A DNA stretch of 64,000 bases, taken from assembly GCA_016215605.1 (NCBI GenBank), contig JACRJB010000062.1:108568-172567 (forward strand). The letters run 5' to 3'. A program made the position numbers and the translations under genes. The DNA comes from Rhodopseudomonas palustris. GTDB taxonomy: Bacteria > Pseudomonadota > Alphaproteobacteria > Rhizobiales > Xanthobacteraceae. Each line of letters opens with the position of its first letter. Position 1 is the stretch's first letter. The notes beneath the pieces were generated by a model, which did not search any database, was not told where the DNA came from, and saw nothing but the letters and a program-made list of their open reading frames with translations. Shown here piece after piece: positions 18,118-27,734 of the stretch.

Positions 18118-18954
18118 GTGGACTGGGTTCTGAGCATCTTCGATCCCGCGACCCTTTGGGGGTTCGTCGCTCAATTCAAGAGCGACATGCAGCATCCCGC
18201 GTTCTGGCTCTCCGTCGGCAAGATCATCTGGATCAACGTGCTGTTGTCGGGCGACAACGCGCTGGTGATCGCTCTGGCCTGCCGCGGTCTCAATCCGCGG
18301 CATCGGCTGTGGGGCATGATCCTCGGCGCCGGCGCGGCGGTCGTTCTCCGCATCATTTTCACCGGCATCGTCGCCACCCTGATGGAGTGGCCGTATCTCA
18401 AGCTGATCGGCGGCCTGGCGCTGCTGGTGATCGCCGCGAAACTGCTGGTTCCGGAAAACGACGACGAGGACAGCGTCGAATCCGGCGTGCATCTGTGGCA
18501 CGCGGTGCAGATCGTCGTCGTCGCCGACATCGTCATGAGCCTCGACAACGTCATCGCGGTGGCGGCTGCGGCCAACGGCAGCGTGCCGCTGCTGGTCCTC
18601 GGCCTCGCGGTCAGCGTTCCGATGATCGTCGCGGGCGCCGCTCTGATCTTGCTGGTGCTGGAAAAGCTGCCGCTGCTGGTGTGGGCCGGCGCGGCGCTGC
18701 TCGGCTGGATTGCGGGCGAAGTGATCGCGACCGATCCTGCGGTTCATCCGTGGATGAAGCAATTCGACGGTCCGGGCCCGCATATCGATGCGCTGTTCCG
18801 GACGATCGGCCTTTCGACTGATTTTGCGACCAGCGGCAATGTCGGGGAATATCTGTTCGCGCTGGCGGGCGCGATCATCGTGCTGATCGCAGGCTCGATC
18901 TGGCGGCGCATGGCCGCCGGCGGCGAGGCCACGGAATCGACCGCGCAGCGCTGA
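18118..18954 (+). CDS. TerC/YjbE family integral membrane protein
   Basis: 278 residues with about seven hydrophobic helices. Family hallmarks are two acidic membrane motifs, LSGDNALVIALACRGL and MSLDNVIAVAAAANG, in inverted-repeat halves. Members are implicated in manganese or other metal export and in tellurite resistance; some are riboswitch-controlled (yybP), but no such leader is visible in the 75 bases here. Starts at GTG 18118 behind a strong GGGGAGGAGG. The central loop carries an acidic NDDEDSVESGVH stretch, which could bind metal. Convergent with a Crp/Fnr gene that has a His-rich tail. Confidence 0.9.
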   Translation: MDWVLSIFDPATLWGFVAQFKSDMQHPAFWLSVGKIIWINVLLSGDNALVIALACRGLNPRHRLWGMILGAGAAVVLRIIFTGIVATLMEWPYLKLIGGLALLVIAAKLLVPENDDEDSVESGVHLWHAVQIVVVADIVMSLDNVIAVAAAANGSVPLLVLGLAVSVPMIVAGAALILLVLEKLPLLVWAGAALLGWIAGEVIATDPAVHPWMKQFDGPGPHIDALFRTIGLSTDFATSGNVGEYLFALAGAIIVLIAGSIWRRMAAGGEATESTAQR

Positions 18955-18968
18955 GCTTCGGTAAGCCG

Positions 18969-18990
18969 GAGCCGGCTGCGCCGCCGGCTC
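18969..18990. terminator. Perfect 8-bp hairpin between convergent terC-like and crp-like genes
   Basis: GAGCCGGC, a six-base loop, then GCCGGCTC, placed 15 bases after one stop and 16 before the other. There is no T-run in either direction. It is well placed for a bidirectional terminator or RNA 3'-end stabiliser. Confidence 0.4.
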
Positions 18991-19005
18991 GGGACGGGGA
19001 ACGCG

Positions 19006-19785
19006 TCAGGCGGTGCCGGCGATGTCGCCGTCGTGCCCATGCGAGCATCCGGCGTGATGGTGACCGTCATGCGTCACCTGCGACCACGCATAGGCGTCGC
19101 GCACGACGTGGTAGCAATCGCAGGCGAGGTTCTCCAGGCCCGGCCGATCGACCACACGGACTGCACCGCGCGTCTTCTGCACGACGCCCTCGGCCTCGAA
19201 CTGCAACAGCGCGTTGGTGATGCTGGCACGGCGAACGCCGAGGCTGGCGGCCAGCAATTCATGGGTAATGTAGAGAACGTCGCTCTGAATTCGATCGTTG
19301 GCGAGCAGAAGCCAGCGCGCGAGACGCTGATTGATCTCGTGCCGCGCGGCGCACAAGACGCTCTGGGTGTTCTGGGCGATCAGGGCCGGAACGTAGCGCA
19401 GCAGTTCTTCGCGGATCTGCGGACGGCTCGCCAGCACCCGCGACAGGTCGTCGGCCTCGATCCGCAGTGCGGTTCCGGGCATCGACACGATGGTCCGCTG
19501 CGATGCCACCGGGCTGCCGAGAACCAGCGGGACGCCGACATAGCCGAACACGCCGACCATGGCGGTCTCGACGTAGTCGGTCCGGCTTCCCGAGACGTTC
19601 GAGACCAGACCGTCTTCGATGAAGTGCACGCACTCGACGGGGCGGTTGGCTTCCTGCAGCACAGCGCGCCCTTTGAACTCGACCGGCCGCAGCAACGGCT
19701 TGAGGGCGAGGAAATCCTCGGGCGACAGTTGCGCCAGGACGCGGTTCTTCACCGTCGGAGGGCATTCATGGATGGCGCTGGACAC
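19006..19785 (-). CDS. Crp/Fnr family transcription regulator with His-rich C-terminal tail
   Basis: 259 residues. An N-terminal cyclic-nucleotide-type effector domain (about 15-130, VEFKGRAVLQEANRPVECVHFIEDGLV) and a C-terminal winged helix (YITHELLAASLGVRRASITNALLQFEAEG). It lacks the four cysteines of an FNR iron-sulphur cluster and the key cAMP-contact residues of E. coli CRP, so its signal is unknown. After the winged helix come ACDCYH and a tail with six histidines and one cysteine between residues 239 and 251 (HDGHHHAGCSHGH), which looks metal-binding. GTG start at 19785 with only a weak ribosome site, so the N-terminus could differ. Confidence 0.9.
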   Translation of the reverse strand: MSSAIHECPPTVKNRVLAQLSPEDFLALKPLLRPVEFKGRAVLQEANRPVECVHFIEDGLVSNVSGSRTDYVETAMVGVFGYVGVPLVLGSPVASQRTIVSMPGTALRIEADDLSRVLASRPQIREELLRYVPALIAQNTQSVLCAARHEINQRLARWLLLANDRIQSDVLYITHELLAASLGVRRASITNALLQFEAEGVVQKTRGAVRVVDRPGLENLACDCYHVVRDAYAWSQVTHDGHHHAGCSHGHDGDIAGTA

Positions 19786-20305
19786 GTTCAGGATCGGCCC
19801 CTCTCTTGGGTCATGGCAGGTTGTGCAGGAACCGACGGAGCCGATTCAGGCGAACTGTAATCAACTGCGCTGCGCGTGAACATCGCGCAGGGTGTTCAAA
19901 ATTGTCGCACGCGCGTGGATTTGAACGAAATGCCGCGTCGCAACAACAAGCCAGTGCTGCGGTCCGCACCTCTCGATCGCCGCATTTTCACGTCGGTCCG
20001 GCGCCAAACCGATCGCAATCCGCCGTCATCTGCGGCTCGTGCGCGGTGCGCTACCGATCAGTCGAACTACATGGCGCAACTATGCGGCGCTTATTTCTGC
20101 GCCACCCGCAAGGCTTGCTAACCCGGAAAAATCGTGTTGCAATTGACCCGCAATCGGATGTGGGCCGTTCGGCTTTATGTTTCGCGACTCGGAACTCAGA
20201 CTTGGAAATCGGGGCTTGGAAACAAGCAGCTTCGGGATCGCCCGTTGTGGCGTGGCACGCAGATAGCGCGCCGCGTCTTTTTTATGTCCAGACAGGAGAC
20301 AGGCG
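19786..20305. other. Divergent intergenic region crp-like / csp
   Basis: 520 bases with no gene I can support. It includes the promoter of the leftward regulator and a probable long leader of the rightward cold-shock gene, a common arrangement for csp mRNAs. A T-rich stretch (20277-20284) lies just before the csp ribosome site. Short open frames in it have no ribosome site and unlikely composition. Confidence 0.55.
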
Positions 20306-20509
20306 ATGCAGAAGGGCACCGTCAAGTGGTTCAACCCGACCAAGGGTTACGGCTTCATCCGTCCGACCAGCGGCGACAAGGACGTGTTCGTCCACATCTC
20401 GGCCGTCGAACGCGCCGGGCTGAGCACGCTCAACGAAAACCAGACGATCGAGTACGATCTGGTTGAAAATCGCGGCAAGACGTCGGCAGAGAACCTGAAG
20501 GTCTCTTGA
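20306..20509 (+). CDS. Cold-shock domain protein
   Basis: 67 residues, a single OB-fold CSD. RNP1 is KGYGFIRP and RNP2 is VFVHISA; begins QKGTVKWFNPTKGYG. Binds single-stranded RNA/DNA and melts secondary structure. AGGAGA lies about eight bases upstream of the ATG. Several paralogues are usual in this group, and cold induction cannot be judged from sequence. Confidence 0.97.
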   Translation: MQKGTVKWFNPTKGYGFIRPTSGDKDVFVHISAVERAGLSTLNENQTIEYDLVENRGKTSAENLKVS

Positions 20510-20571
20510 GTTAGTTCGATCGCCAGAGTCTTCTGCCCCGGCGGATGTCGGGGACGACCGTCTGGTATCGA

Positions 20572-21228
20572 CTAGTTTTCCGCGGGCACGATCAGCGTCC
20601 GATCAGTTTCGTCGCTCGAGGTCGATCTGCAAAGATCGCCCTCGAACCGCGTCTGACCGGAGGCAACCATTTGCAGGGCCTTCGGATAGATCCGGTGCTC
20701 GATCGCCAGCACGCGTGCGGACAGCGTGTCCGCCGTGTCGTCGTCATGGACCGGAACCGCGCCCTGGATCACGATCGGACCGGCGTCGGTCTCGGCGATG
20801 ACGAAATGCACGGTGGCTCCGGAGATCTTCACGCCGGCGCGGAGCGCCTGGCCGTGCGGATCGAGCCCGGGGAACGATGGCAGTAGCGACGGATGGATGT
20901 TCAGCATCCGGCCGTACCAATGATTCACGAACTCGGCCGTGAATAGCCGCATGAAGCCGCCGAGGCAGATCAGCTCGATCTTGCGGTCGTCGAGCGCCGC
21001 CTGCAGTACGGCCTCGAAGCTGGCGCGATCCTTGCCGAACGGCTTGCTTTCGATCACCAGCGTTTCGATGCCGCTGCGCTCAGCGATCGCCAGGCCGCCG
21101 GCGCTCGCGGTGTTCGAGATGACGACGGCGATTTCGGCGGGGAAGCCGTCTTCGGCCGCGGCTTCGATCAGCGCGGCCATGTTCGACCCGCGCCCGGAAA
21201 TCAGGATGGCGACGCGACGCTTGCTCAC
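20572..21228 (-). CDS. purN: Phosphoribosylglycinamide formyltransferase PurN
   Basis: 218 residues; transfers formyl from 10-formyl-THF to GAR in purine synthesis. Motifs: ILISGRGSNMAALI at the N-terminus, the active-site block MLNIHPSLLPSFPG, HFVIAETDAGPII with the catalytic Asp, and the folate-loop region. GTG start at 21228 four bases after the purM stop, so the two are coupled. The last 15-20 residues extend beyond the usual end. Confidence 0.97.
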   Translation of the reverse strand: MSKRRVAILISGRGSNMAALIEAAAEDGFPAEIAVVISNTASAGGLAIAERSGIETLVIESKPFGKDRASFEAVLQAALDDRKIELICLGGFMRLFTAEFVNHWYGRMLNIHPSLLPSFPGLDPHGQALRAGVKISGATVHFVIAETDAGPIVIQGAVPVHDDDTADTLSARVLAIEHRIYPKALQMVASGQTRFEGDLCRSTSSDETDRTLIVPAEN

Positions 21229-21232
21229 GTGA

Positions 21233-22306
21233 TCACCAGGACAGATCGAGGTGACCGTCGTAGACGACGCGGTGTTCGCCCTTGGCCGCGATCACTTCGC
21301 CGAGCAGATGCACGCTCTCGCCGGTGCTGGTCAGCGCCTCGGTGATCGCCTCGACGGCGTCGGCCTTGACGATCGCGATCATGCCGATGCCGCAGTTGAA
21401 GGTGCGCAGCAGTTCAAGCTCCGCGATCTCGCCTTGCTCGGCTAGCCATTTGAACACCGGCAGCACAGGCAGCCGCGGCAGATCGATGCCGACGCCGAGG
21501 TGCTTCGGCAGGACGCGCGGGATGTTGTCGGTGAAGCCGCCGCCGGTGATGTGCGCCAGCCCCTTGATCGCGCCGGTGGTGCGGATCGCGTGCAGGCAGG
21601 ACTTCACGTAGAGCCGCGTCGGCGCCAGCAGCGCGCCGCCGAGCGTCATCACCGGCGAGAACGGCGCCTGCGCGTCGTAGGGCAGGCCGGATTTCTCGAC
21701 GATCTTGCGGACCAGCGAAAAGCCGTTGGAATGCACGCCGGAGGACGCCAGCCCGATTACCGCATCGCCTTCGGCGATGTCCGGCGAGGGCAGCAGCGTG
21801 CCGCGCTCGGCCGCGCCGACCGCGAAGCCGGCGAGGTCGTAGTCGCCGTCCTTATAGAGGCCTGGCATCTCGGCGGTTTCGCCGCCGATCAAGGCGCAGC
21901 CGGACTCGCGGCAGCCTTCGGCGACGCCGGCGATGATCTGGGCCGTGGCCTCGGGATCGAGCTTGCCGCAGGCGAAGTAGTCGAGAAAGAACAGCGGCTC
22001 GGCGCCTTGCACCACGAGGTCGTTCACCGACATCGCCACCAGATCGATGCCGATGCCGCCGTGCAGCCCGGCTTCGATCGCAACCTTGATCTTGGTGCCG
22101 ACGCCGTCGGTCGCCGCCACCAGCACCGGGTCCTTGAAGCCCGCGGCCTTCAGGTCGAACAGTCCGCCGAAGCCGCCGATTTCGGAATCGGCGCCGGCGC
22201 GCGCGGTGGCCCGCACCATCGGCTTGATCAGGTCGACGAGCCGATTGCCGGCGTCGATGTCGACGCCGGAATCGGCATAGGTGAGGCCGTGCTTGCGCTC
22301 GGTCAT
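21233..22306 (-). CDS. purM: Phosphoribosylformylglycinamidine cyclo-ligase PurM
   Basis: 357 residues; ATP-dependent closure of FGAM to AIR, the step two after PurN. Shows [17 protein letters not shown] at the start, [26 protein letters not shown] and [13 protein letters not shown], all characteristic. The ATG at 22306 has AGGAG upstream. PurM-PurN order and spacing suggest one mRNA. Confidence 0.98.
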   Translation of the reverse strand: MTERKHGLTYADSGVDIDAGNRLVDLIKPMVRATARAGADSEIGGFGGLFDLKAAGFKDPVLVAATDGVGTKIKVAIEAGLHGGIGIDLVAMSVNDLVVQGAEPLFFLDYFACGKLDPEATAQIIAGVAEGCRESGCALIGGETAEMPGLYKDGDYDLAGFAVGAAERGTLLPSPDIAEGDAVIGLASSGVHSNGFSLVRKIVEKSGLPYDAQAPFSPVMTLGGALLAPTRLYVKSCLHAIRTTGAIKGLAHITGGGFTDNIPRVLPKHLGVGIDLPRLPVLPVFKWLAEQGEIAELELLRTFNCGIGMIAIVKADAVEAITEALTSTGESVHLLGEVIAAKGEHRVVYDGHLDLSW

Positions 22307-22568
22307 GGCCGGCTCCTGCAGAAAAAGGCGCTGCGCGGCACCCGTGCCGCCCGGCATCAAGCCGCCGCCGATGGTCCCTCCGGTCGCGCTAGACCTAAGT
22401 CCCGCTTGTCCGCGCCCGAACGATGGTTTTGGGGTGGTTACGTCGGATTTCGCCGGCGTGCAATGGCTCGCAAGGGGCCCCCGCATGTACTATGTAGACA
22501 ACCAGCCCATCCCGCCGTCGAAAATCCAAAGATTTCGCCGGATCTGGGCTGGAAGCCGGGAACGTCGC

Positions 22569-23114
22569 GTGAGTATTCCGAATATTATTACGCTTGGCCG
22601 GATCCTGCTGGTCCCGGTCATCGTGTGGGCGATTGCGTCGAATGAAATGGCAGTCGCGTTCGCGGTGTTCGTCATCGCCGGCGTTAGCGACGCGATCGAC
22701 GGCTTTCTCGCCAAGCGCTTCAACATGAGCAGCGAACTCGGTGCGCTGCTCGATCCGCTGGCGGATAAGGCGCTGCTGGTCTCGATCTATGTTTCGCTCG
22801 GCATCTGGGGAGCGATCCCGCGCTGGCTGGTGATCCTGGTGGTGTCGCGCGACATCATGATCGTCGGCGCCGTGATCATCTCCTGGCTGTTCGGAAAGCC
22901 GGTCCCGATGAAACCGCTGATGGTGTCGAAGCTGAACACCGTGGCGCAGGTCGGCTTTGCGGCGCTGGTGCTCGGCACTCTGGGATTCGGCATCGAGCCC
23001 GCACCCTACGACCTTATCCTCATGATCCTGGTCACGGTCTTGACGTTGCTTTCCGTCTCCTTCTATCTCGTCGAGTGGACGCGGCACATGAGCACGATCG
23101 AGCCTGACCGCTGA
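22569..23114 (+). CDS. CDP-alcohol phosphatidyltransferase family membrane protein
   Basis: 181 residues from GTG 22569 (VSIPNIITLGRILLVP, the usual opening); an in-frame ATG at 22485, behind AAGGGG, would add 28 residues. Four to five membrane helices and the catalytic signature SDAIDGFLAKRF followed by GALLDPLADK (the DG-x2-A-x-R ... G-x3-D-x3-D pattern, with AKR in place of AR). Makes a phospholipid from CDP-diacylglycerol and an alcohol. PgsA-like, but with the substrate not certain. Divergent from purM; upstream of hdaA by 41 bases, an order seen in several alphaproteobacteria. Confidence 0.9.
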   Translation: MSIPNIITLGRILLVPVIVWAIASNEMAVAFAVFVIAGVSDAIDGFLAKRFNMSSELGALLDPLADKALLVSIYVSLGIWGAIPRWLVILVVSRDIMIVGAVIISWLFGKPVPMKPLMVSKLNTVAQVGFAALVLGTLGFGIEPAPYDLILMILVTVLTLLSVSFYLVEWTRHMSTIEPDR

Positions 23115-23155
23115 AACGGCCGGCCGCGGAGCGCGGGCCGGCATGGAGCGACCCA

Positions 23156-23833
23156 GTGGCAGTCCGCGTACAACCCCGTCAATTGGCTCTGGACCTGCCG
23201 CACGCCGAAAGCCTGTCGCGGGAGGATTTCCTCGAGGGCACGGCCAACACTGCGGCGCTGAAGCTGATCGAGAGCTGGCCGGACTGGCCCAACCGCATCA
23301 TGCTGCTGGTCGGTCCCGAGGGCAGCGGCAAGAGCCATCTGGCGTCGATCTGGGCGGAGCAGGCGGGCGCACGCTCGACCTCGGCCCAGGCACTGACCCC
23401 GGCGAATGTGCCCGGTGAGCTGGCGACCGGTGCCCTGGTGGTCGAAGATCTGACCCCCGGCAGTTTCGACGAACGCGCGCTGTTCCATCTGATCAATCTG
23501 GCGCGCGAGGACGAGGCCTACATCCTGATCACGGCTCGGTTGGCGCCATCGGCCTTTCCGGCCGAGCTGCGCGACCTGCGATCGCGGTTGCGGGCGGTCC
23601 CCGTCGTCACCCTGCTGCCGCCCGACGATGCGCTGTTTCGGGCGCTGATCGTCAAGTTCTGCGCCGATCGCCAGATGAGCATCGACGCCAATCTGGTCGG
23701 CTATCTGGCCAACCGGATCGACCGCTCCTTCGCTGCGGCCCGTCAGACGGTCGAGCGGCTCGACACCGAGGCGCTGCGGCTCGGTCGCCCGGTGACGCGC
23801 GCGCTGGCAGCGGACGTGCTGCGCGACGACTGA
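23156..23833 (+). CDS. hdaA: HdaA-like regulator of DnaA (DnaA-related AAA protein)
   Basis: 225 residues, DnaA-domain-III-like without the DNA-binding domain. The N-terminus holds QLALDLP (residues 9-15), a sliding-clamp-binding motif, and the P-loop GPEGSGKSH follows near residue 52. In Caulobacter, HdaA with the replication clamp promotes hydrolysis of DnaA-ATP, limiting initiation. LVVEDLTPG is a Walker-B-like segment; the arginine-rich sensor region LRDLRSRLRAVP is present. GTG start. Symbol assigned by family and by neighbourhood (upstream of ppk), not by search. Confidence 0.85.
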   Translation: MAVRVQPRQLALDLPHAESLSREDFLEGTANTAALKLIESWPDWPNRIMLLVGPEGSGKSHLASIWAEQAGARSTSAQALTPANVPGELATGALVVEDLTPGSFDERALFHLINLAREDEAYILITARLAPSAFPAELRDLRSRLRAVPVVTLLPPDDALFRALIVKFCADRQMSIDANLVGYLANRIDRSFAAARQTVERLDTEALRLGRPVTRALAADVLRDD

Positions 23834-23983
23834 GTAACCCTGCGGCATCCTCGCTGTGCAGGTCGGCTTGACGGCATCTTCGCCAAGCCTCTCAATGTCA
23901 TGGAAACGTCTTGAGCGTGCAGCATTGTCTCGCCGCACCGCCGATACCGGCACGACCGCCGCACTGCACTGGACCGATTTCTC

Positions 23984-26185
23984 ATGGATTCCGACCAAAT
24001 CATTGTGATCGAAGAAAAAAAGGGCGAACCCGAGCCGGCCTCCGTGGTCGCCGCCGGGCCTGAGCGCTTCATCAATCGCGAATTGTCCTGGCTGCATTTC
24101 AATCGGCGAGTGCTCGAAGAGGCGGTCAATCCGTCGCACCCGGTGCTCGAGCGGGTCAGGTTTCTGTCGATCTCGGCCAACAATCTGGACGAATTCTTCA
24201 TGGTCCGCGTCGCCGGCATCAAGGCGCAGGTCCGCGAAGGCATTACCGAGCGCAGCCCCGACGGGCTGACTCCGGCCGAACAATTGGTGCTGATCAACGA
24301 AGCGGTGTCGCGGCTGGCGAACGACCAGCAGGCGATCTGGCGCGATCTGCGCGGCGTGCTGGCCGAGGCCGGCATCCTGTTGCTCGACGGCCGCGACGCG
24401 ACCAAGTCCGAGCGCGCCTGGATCGAGGATCACTTTCTCCACAACATCTTTCCGCTGCTGACGCCGCTGGCGATCGATCCGGCGCATCCGTTCCCCTTCA
24501 TTCCGAGCCTCGGCTTCACCATCGGCCTGCAACTCGCGCGGGTCTCGGACGGCAAGTCGATGAACGCGCTGATCCGCATGCCGGGCAAGATCGACCGCTT
24601 CATCCGGCTGCCGCCGAACGGCAAGGACCAGTCGGTCCGGCTGATGACACTGGAGCAGGCGACCTCGCTGTTCATCGGCCGGCTGTTTCCGGGCTATCTG
24701 GTCAAGGGGCAGGGATCGTTCCGGGTCATCCGCGACAGCGAACTGGAAATCGAGGAAGAAGCCGAAGATCTGGTGCGGCTGTTCGAGACCGCGCTGAAGC
24801 GGCGGCGGCGCGGGTCGGTGATCCGGCTCGAAGTCGATGCCACCATGCCGGAAGAGTTGCGCGCCTTCGTGCAGCGCGCATTGACGACCGCGGACGACGA
24901 AGTTCTGCTGGTCGACGGCGTGCTGGCGATGAACGAGCTGTCGCAATTGACGCGGGTCGACCGGCCCGATCTGGAATTCCCGCCTTACGTGCCGCGCCAT
25001 CCCGAGCGCGTGCGGGATCACGGCGGCGACATCTTCGCGGCGATCCGGCAGAAGGACCTGATCGTCCATCACCCCTACGAGTCGTTCGACGTCGTGGTGC
25101 AGTTTCTGCAACAGGCGACCCGCGACCCGGACGTGGTCGCGATCAAGCAGACGTTGTACCGAACGTCGAACAACTCGCCGATCGTGCGCGCGCTGGCGGA
25201 AGCCGCCGAGGCCGGCAAGTCGGTGACGGCGCTGGTCGAGCTGAAAGCGCGGTTCGACGAGGAAGCCAATATCCGCTGGGCACGCGATCTGGAGCGCGCC
25301 GGTGTGCAGGTGGTCTACGGCTTCCTCGAACTCAAGACCCACGCCAAGCTGTCGCTGGTGGTACGCCGTGAGGGCGGCAGCCTGACGACCTATGTGCATA
25401 CCGGGACTGGTAATTATCACCCGGTGACCGCACGTATTTATACCGACCTGTCGTACTTCACCTCCGATCCGATCATCGGCCGCGATGCCGCGCGGGTGTT
25501 CAACTACATCACCGGCTATGCCGAGCCGAGCGACATCGAAAAGATGGCGGTATCGCCGCTGACGCTGCGTAAGCGCATGCTCGAGCATATCCGCGGCGAG
25601 ACAGCGTTCGCGCGCCACGGCAAGCCGGCGGCGATCTGGCTGAAGATGAATGCGCTGGTCGATCCGGACATCATCGACGCGTTGTACGAGGCGTCGCGGG
25701 CGGGTGTGTCGGTCGAACTGGTGGTGCGCGGCATCTGTTGCCTGCGGCCTGGCGTGCCGGGTCTGTCCGAGAACATCCGGGTCAAATCGATCATCGGCCG
25801 CTTCCTCGAGCACGGCCGCGTCTACTGCTTCGGCAACGGCCATGGTCTGCCGAGCGCCAAGGCGGCGGTGTACATCTCGTCCGCCGACATGATGCCGCGC
25901 AATCTCGACCGCCGGGTCGAGATCCTGTGCCCGCTGCAGAACCCGACCGTGCACCAGCAGGTGCTGGAGCAGATCATGGTCGCGAACCTGAAGGATACCG
26001 AGCAGAGCTGGCAGTTGTTGCCGGATGGGTCGTCGACGCGTATGAAGGCGGCGAAGGGCGAGGAGCCCTTCAACGTCCACAACTACTTCATGACCAATCC
26101 GAGTCTGTCAGGCCGTGGAAAGTCGCTCAAGGAATCATCGCCGCGTCGCCTCACGCGTCGCTCGGAGCGCCACCAATCCTCTTGA
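23984..26185 (+). CDS. ppk1: Polyphosphate kinase Ppk1
   Basis: 733 residues; reversibly polymerises the gamma-phosphate of ATP into polyphosphate. Opening [19 protein letters not shown] and [15 protein letters not shown] are diagnostic. The phosphorylated histidine is expected at H472 (in [11 protein letters not shown]) and the second catalytic histidine at about H610 (RFLEHGRVY). The last 40 residues are a basic Ser/Arg-rich tail. No strong ribosome site before ATG 23984. Followed 12 bases on by ppx, so synthesis and degradation enzymes are probably on one mRNA. Confidence 0.98.
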   Translation: MDSDQIIVIEEKKGEPEPASVVAAGPERFINRELSWLHFNRRVLEEAVNPSHPVLERVRFLSISANNLDEFFMVRVAGIKAQVREGITERSPDGLTPAEQLVLINEAVSRLANDQQAIWRDLRGVLAEAGILLLDGRDATKSERAWIEDHFLHNIFPLLTPLAIDPAHPFPFIPSLGFTIGLQLARVSDGKSMNALIRMPGKIDRFIRLPPNGKDQSVRLMTLEQATSLFIGRLFPGYLVKGQGSFRVIRDSELEIEEEAEDLVRLFETALKRRRRGSVIRLEVDATMPEELRAFVQRALTTADDEVLLVDGVLAMNELSQLTRVDRPDLEFPPYVPRHPERVRDHGGDIFAAIRQKDLIVHHPYESFDVVVQFLQQATRDPDVVAIKQTLYRTSNNSPIVRALAEAAEAGKSVTALVELKARFDEEANIRWARDLERAGVQVVYGFLELKTHAKLSLVVRREGGSLTTYVHTGTGNYHPVTARIYTDLSYFTSDPIIGRDAARVFNYITGYAEPSDIEKMAVSPLTLRKRMLEHIRGETAFARHGKPAAIWLKMNALVDPDIIDALYEASRAGVSVELVVRGICCLRPGVPGLSENIRVKSIIGRFLEHGRVYCFGNGHGLPSAKAAVYISSADMMPRNLDRRVEILCPLQNPTVHQQVLEQIMVANLKDTEQSWQLLPDGSSTRMKAAKGEEPFNVHNYFMTNPSLSGRGKSLKESSPRRLTRRSERHQSS

Positions 26186-26197
26186 GGATCAGCGACT

Positions 26198-27703
26198 TTG
26201 ACGAAGCGGGCGCGCAGGCGCGAAACCAGCGTCGCCGTGATCGACATCGGCTCCAATTCCGTGCGTCTCGTCGTCTACGAGTCGCTGGCGCGCAGCCTGG
26301 TCACGGTTTTCAACGAAAAGGCGCTGTGCGGTCTCGGCCGTGAAGTGCAGAGCACCGGGCTGCTCGCGACCGACGCCGTCGACAAGGCGCTGACCGCGCT
26401 GCGCCGGTTCCGTGCGCTGATCCGTGTGATGCGGGTCGGGCGCGTGTTCGCGATCGCCACCGCGGCCTGCCGCGACGCCAGCAACGGTCCCGATTTCATC
26501 GCCGCCGCCGAGCGGATTTGCGGCGTGGCGATCGAGATCCTGTCCGGGCCGCGCGAAGCCAAGCTGTCGGCGCTGGGTGTGATTTCGGGCGTGCACAAGC
26601 CGAACGGCATCGTCGGCGATCTCGGCGGAGGCTCGCTGGAACTGATCGATGTTCGCGGCAATCAGGTCCGCAAGGGCGTGACGCTGCCGCTCGGCAGCCT
26701 GGCGCTGCAGGACGCCTCGCAGAAATCCCTGAAGCGCGCTGAGAAGATCGCCAAGGAAGCGCTGGCGGGCGCTTTGCCGTTGAAGGGCGCACGCGGTCGA
26801 TCGTTCTATGCGGTCGGCGGCACCTGGCGCGCGCTGGCGCGGATCCACATCGCCCAGAGCGGCTACACGCTCAAGGTGATGCACGGCTATGCGATCCCGG
26901 CTGCGGAAGCGTTGCGGTTCGCCAAGCGGTTGCGGGTGCTGGCGTCGACCGGGCAACTCGCCGATCTCGACCTCGTCGCCGATGCGCGGCGGCCGCTGCT
27001 GGCCTATGCGGCGCTCGTGCTGGAATACGTCATCGAGGCCGCCAAGCCGAAGACCATCGTGTTCTCGACCTACGGCGTTCGCGAAGGGTTGCTGTACGAG
27101 CAATTGCCGCCGGCGGAGCGCGCCAAGGACGGACTGATCTCGGCGGCGCAGAACCTCAATATGTTGTTGTCACGCTCGGCGCGCCACGCCGAGGAACTGA
27201 TCGAATGGACCGACCGGTTGTTTCGGGTCGCCAAGGTCCGCGAGACCGCGGACGATCGCCGGCTGCGCCATGCCGCCTGTCTGATGTCCGATGTCGGCTG
27301 GCGGGTGCATCCGGATCATCGCGGCGAACAGACGCTGGCGCTGATCACCAACGGCAATTTCGGCGACGTCACGCATCAGGAACGCGCCTTCATGGCGCTG
27401 TCGGTGTTCTATCGCTATGCCGGGTTCAGCGAACAGAACGAACCGCCCGGTCCGGTCCGCGAACTGGTGACGCACGCGATGGACGAGCGCGCGCGGTTGC
27501 TCGGCGCTGCATTCCGGGTCGCGCATCTGATCAGCGCGGCGCGGCCCGGCGTGCTGCCGGCGACGCATTTCCGCACCAGCGAGCGCAAGCTGATGCTGGT
27601 GTTCGAACACAATCTCGTCGATCTGGTCGCCGACCGCGTCGGCAGCCGTTTCAAGCAGCTCGGCCGGATGGTCGGCCGGTCTGGAACGATCGTGCGGCGC
27701 TGA
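26198..27703 (+). CDS. ppx: Exopolyphosphatase Ppx/GppA
   Basis: 501 residues; removes terminal phosphate from polyphosphate (and possibly pppGpp). The actin-like fold is marked by VIDIGSNSVRLVVYE and the phosphate-2 loop GDLGGGSLEL; the C-terminal third is the HD-like domain common in Ppx proteins. Starts at TTG 26198, with GAGGA (overlapping the ppk1 stop) about nine bases upstream; no closer ATG or GTG gives the conserved N-terminus. Confidence 0.95.
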   Translation: MTKRARRRETSVAVIDIGSNSVRLVVYESLARSLVTVFNEKALCGLGREVQSTGLLATDAVDKALTALRRFRALIRVMRVGRVFAIATAACRDASNGPDFIAAAERICGVAIEILSGPREAKLSALGVISGVHKPNGIVGDLGGGSLELIDVRGNQVRKGVTLPLGSLALQDASQKSLKRAEKIAKEALAGALPLKGARGRSFYAVGGTWRALARIHIAQSGYTLKVMHGYAIPAAEALRFAKRLRVLASTGQLADLDLVADARRPLLAYAALVLEYVIEAAKPKTIVFSTYGVREGLLYEQLPPAERAKDGLISAAQNLNMLLSRSARHAEELIEWTDRLFRVAKVRETADDRRLRHAACLMSDVGWRVHPDHRGEQTLALITNGNFGDVTHQERAFMALSVFYRYAGFSEQNEPPGPVRELVTHAMDERARLLGAAFRVAHLISAARPGVLPATHFRTSERKLMLVFEHNLVDLVADRVGSRFKQLGRMVGRSGTIVRR

Positions 27704-27734
27704 GCCTGATCCGCGCCGCACGACGTGGCGCCGA

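Noticed and set aside
19876..20121. 81-codon frame between crp-like and csp genes
   Set aside because: GTG start without ribosome site, no recognisable features, atypical codon use; treated as leader or promoter DNA.
20253..20267. Sigma54-like site TGGCACG-N4-TAGC before csp
   Set aside because: GG-N10-GC spacing fits, but the -12 half is poor (TAGC for TTGC) and csp genes are not known sigma54 targets; likely chance.
22281..22568. Upstream extension of the phosphatidyltransferase gene
   Set aside because: The extra N-terminus is Pro/Arg-rich and overlaps the purM start region; family members begin at SIPNIITLGR.
23063..26080. Open frame of about 1000 codons antisense to hdaA and ppk1
   Set aside because: Arises from strong third-position GC on the sense genes; composition is Arg/His/Gln-rich without domains, and the sense strand encodes clear Ppk1.
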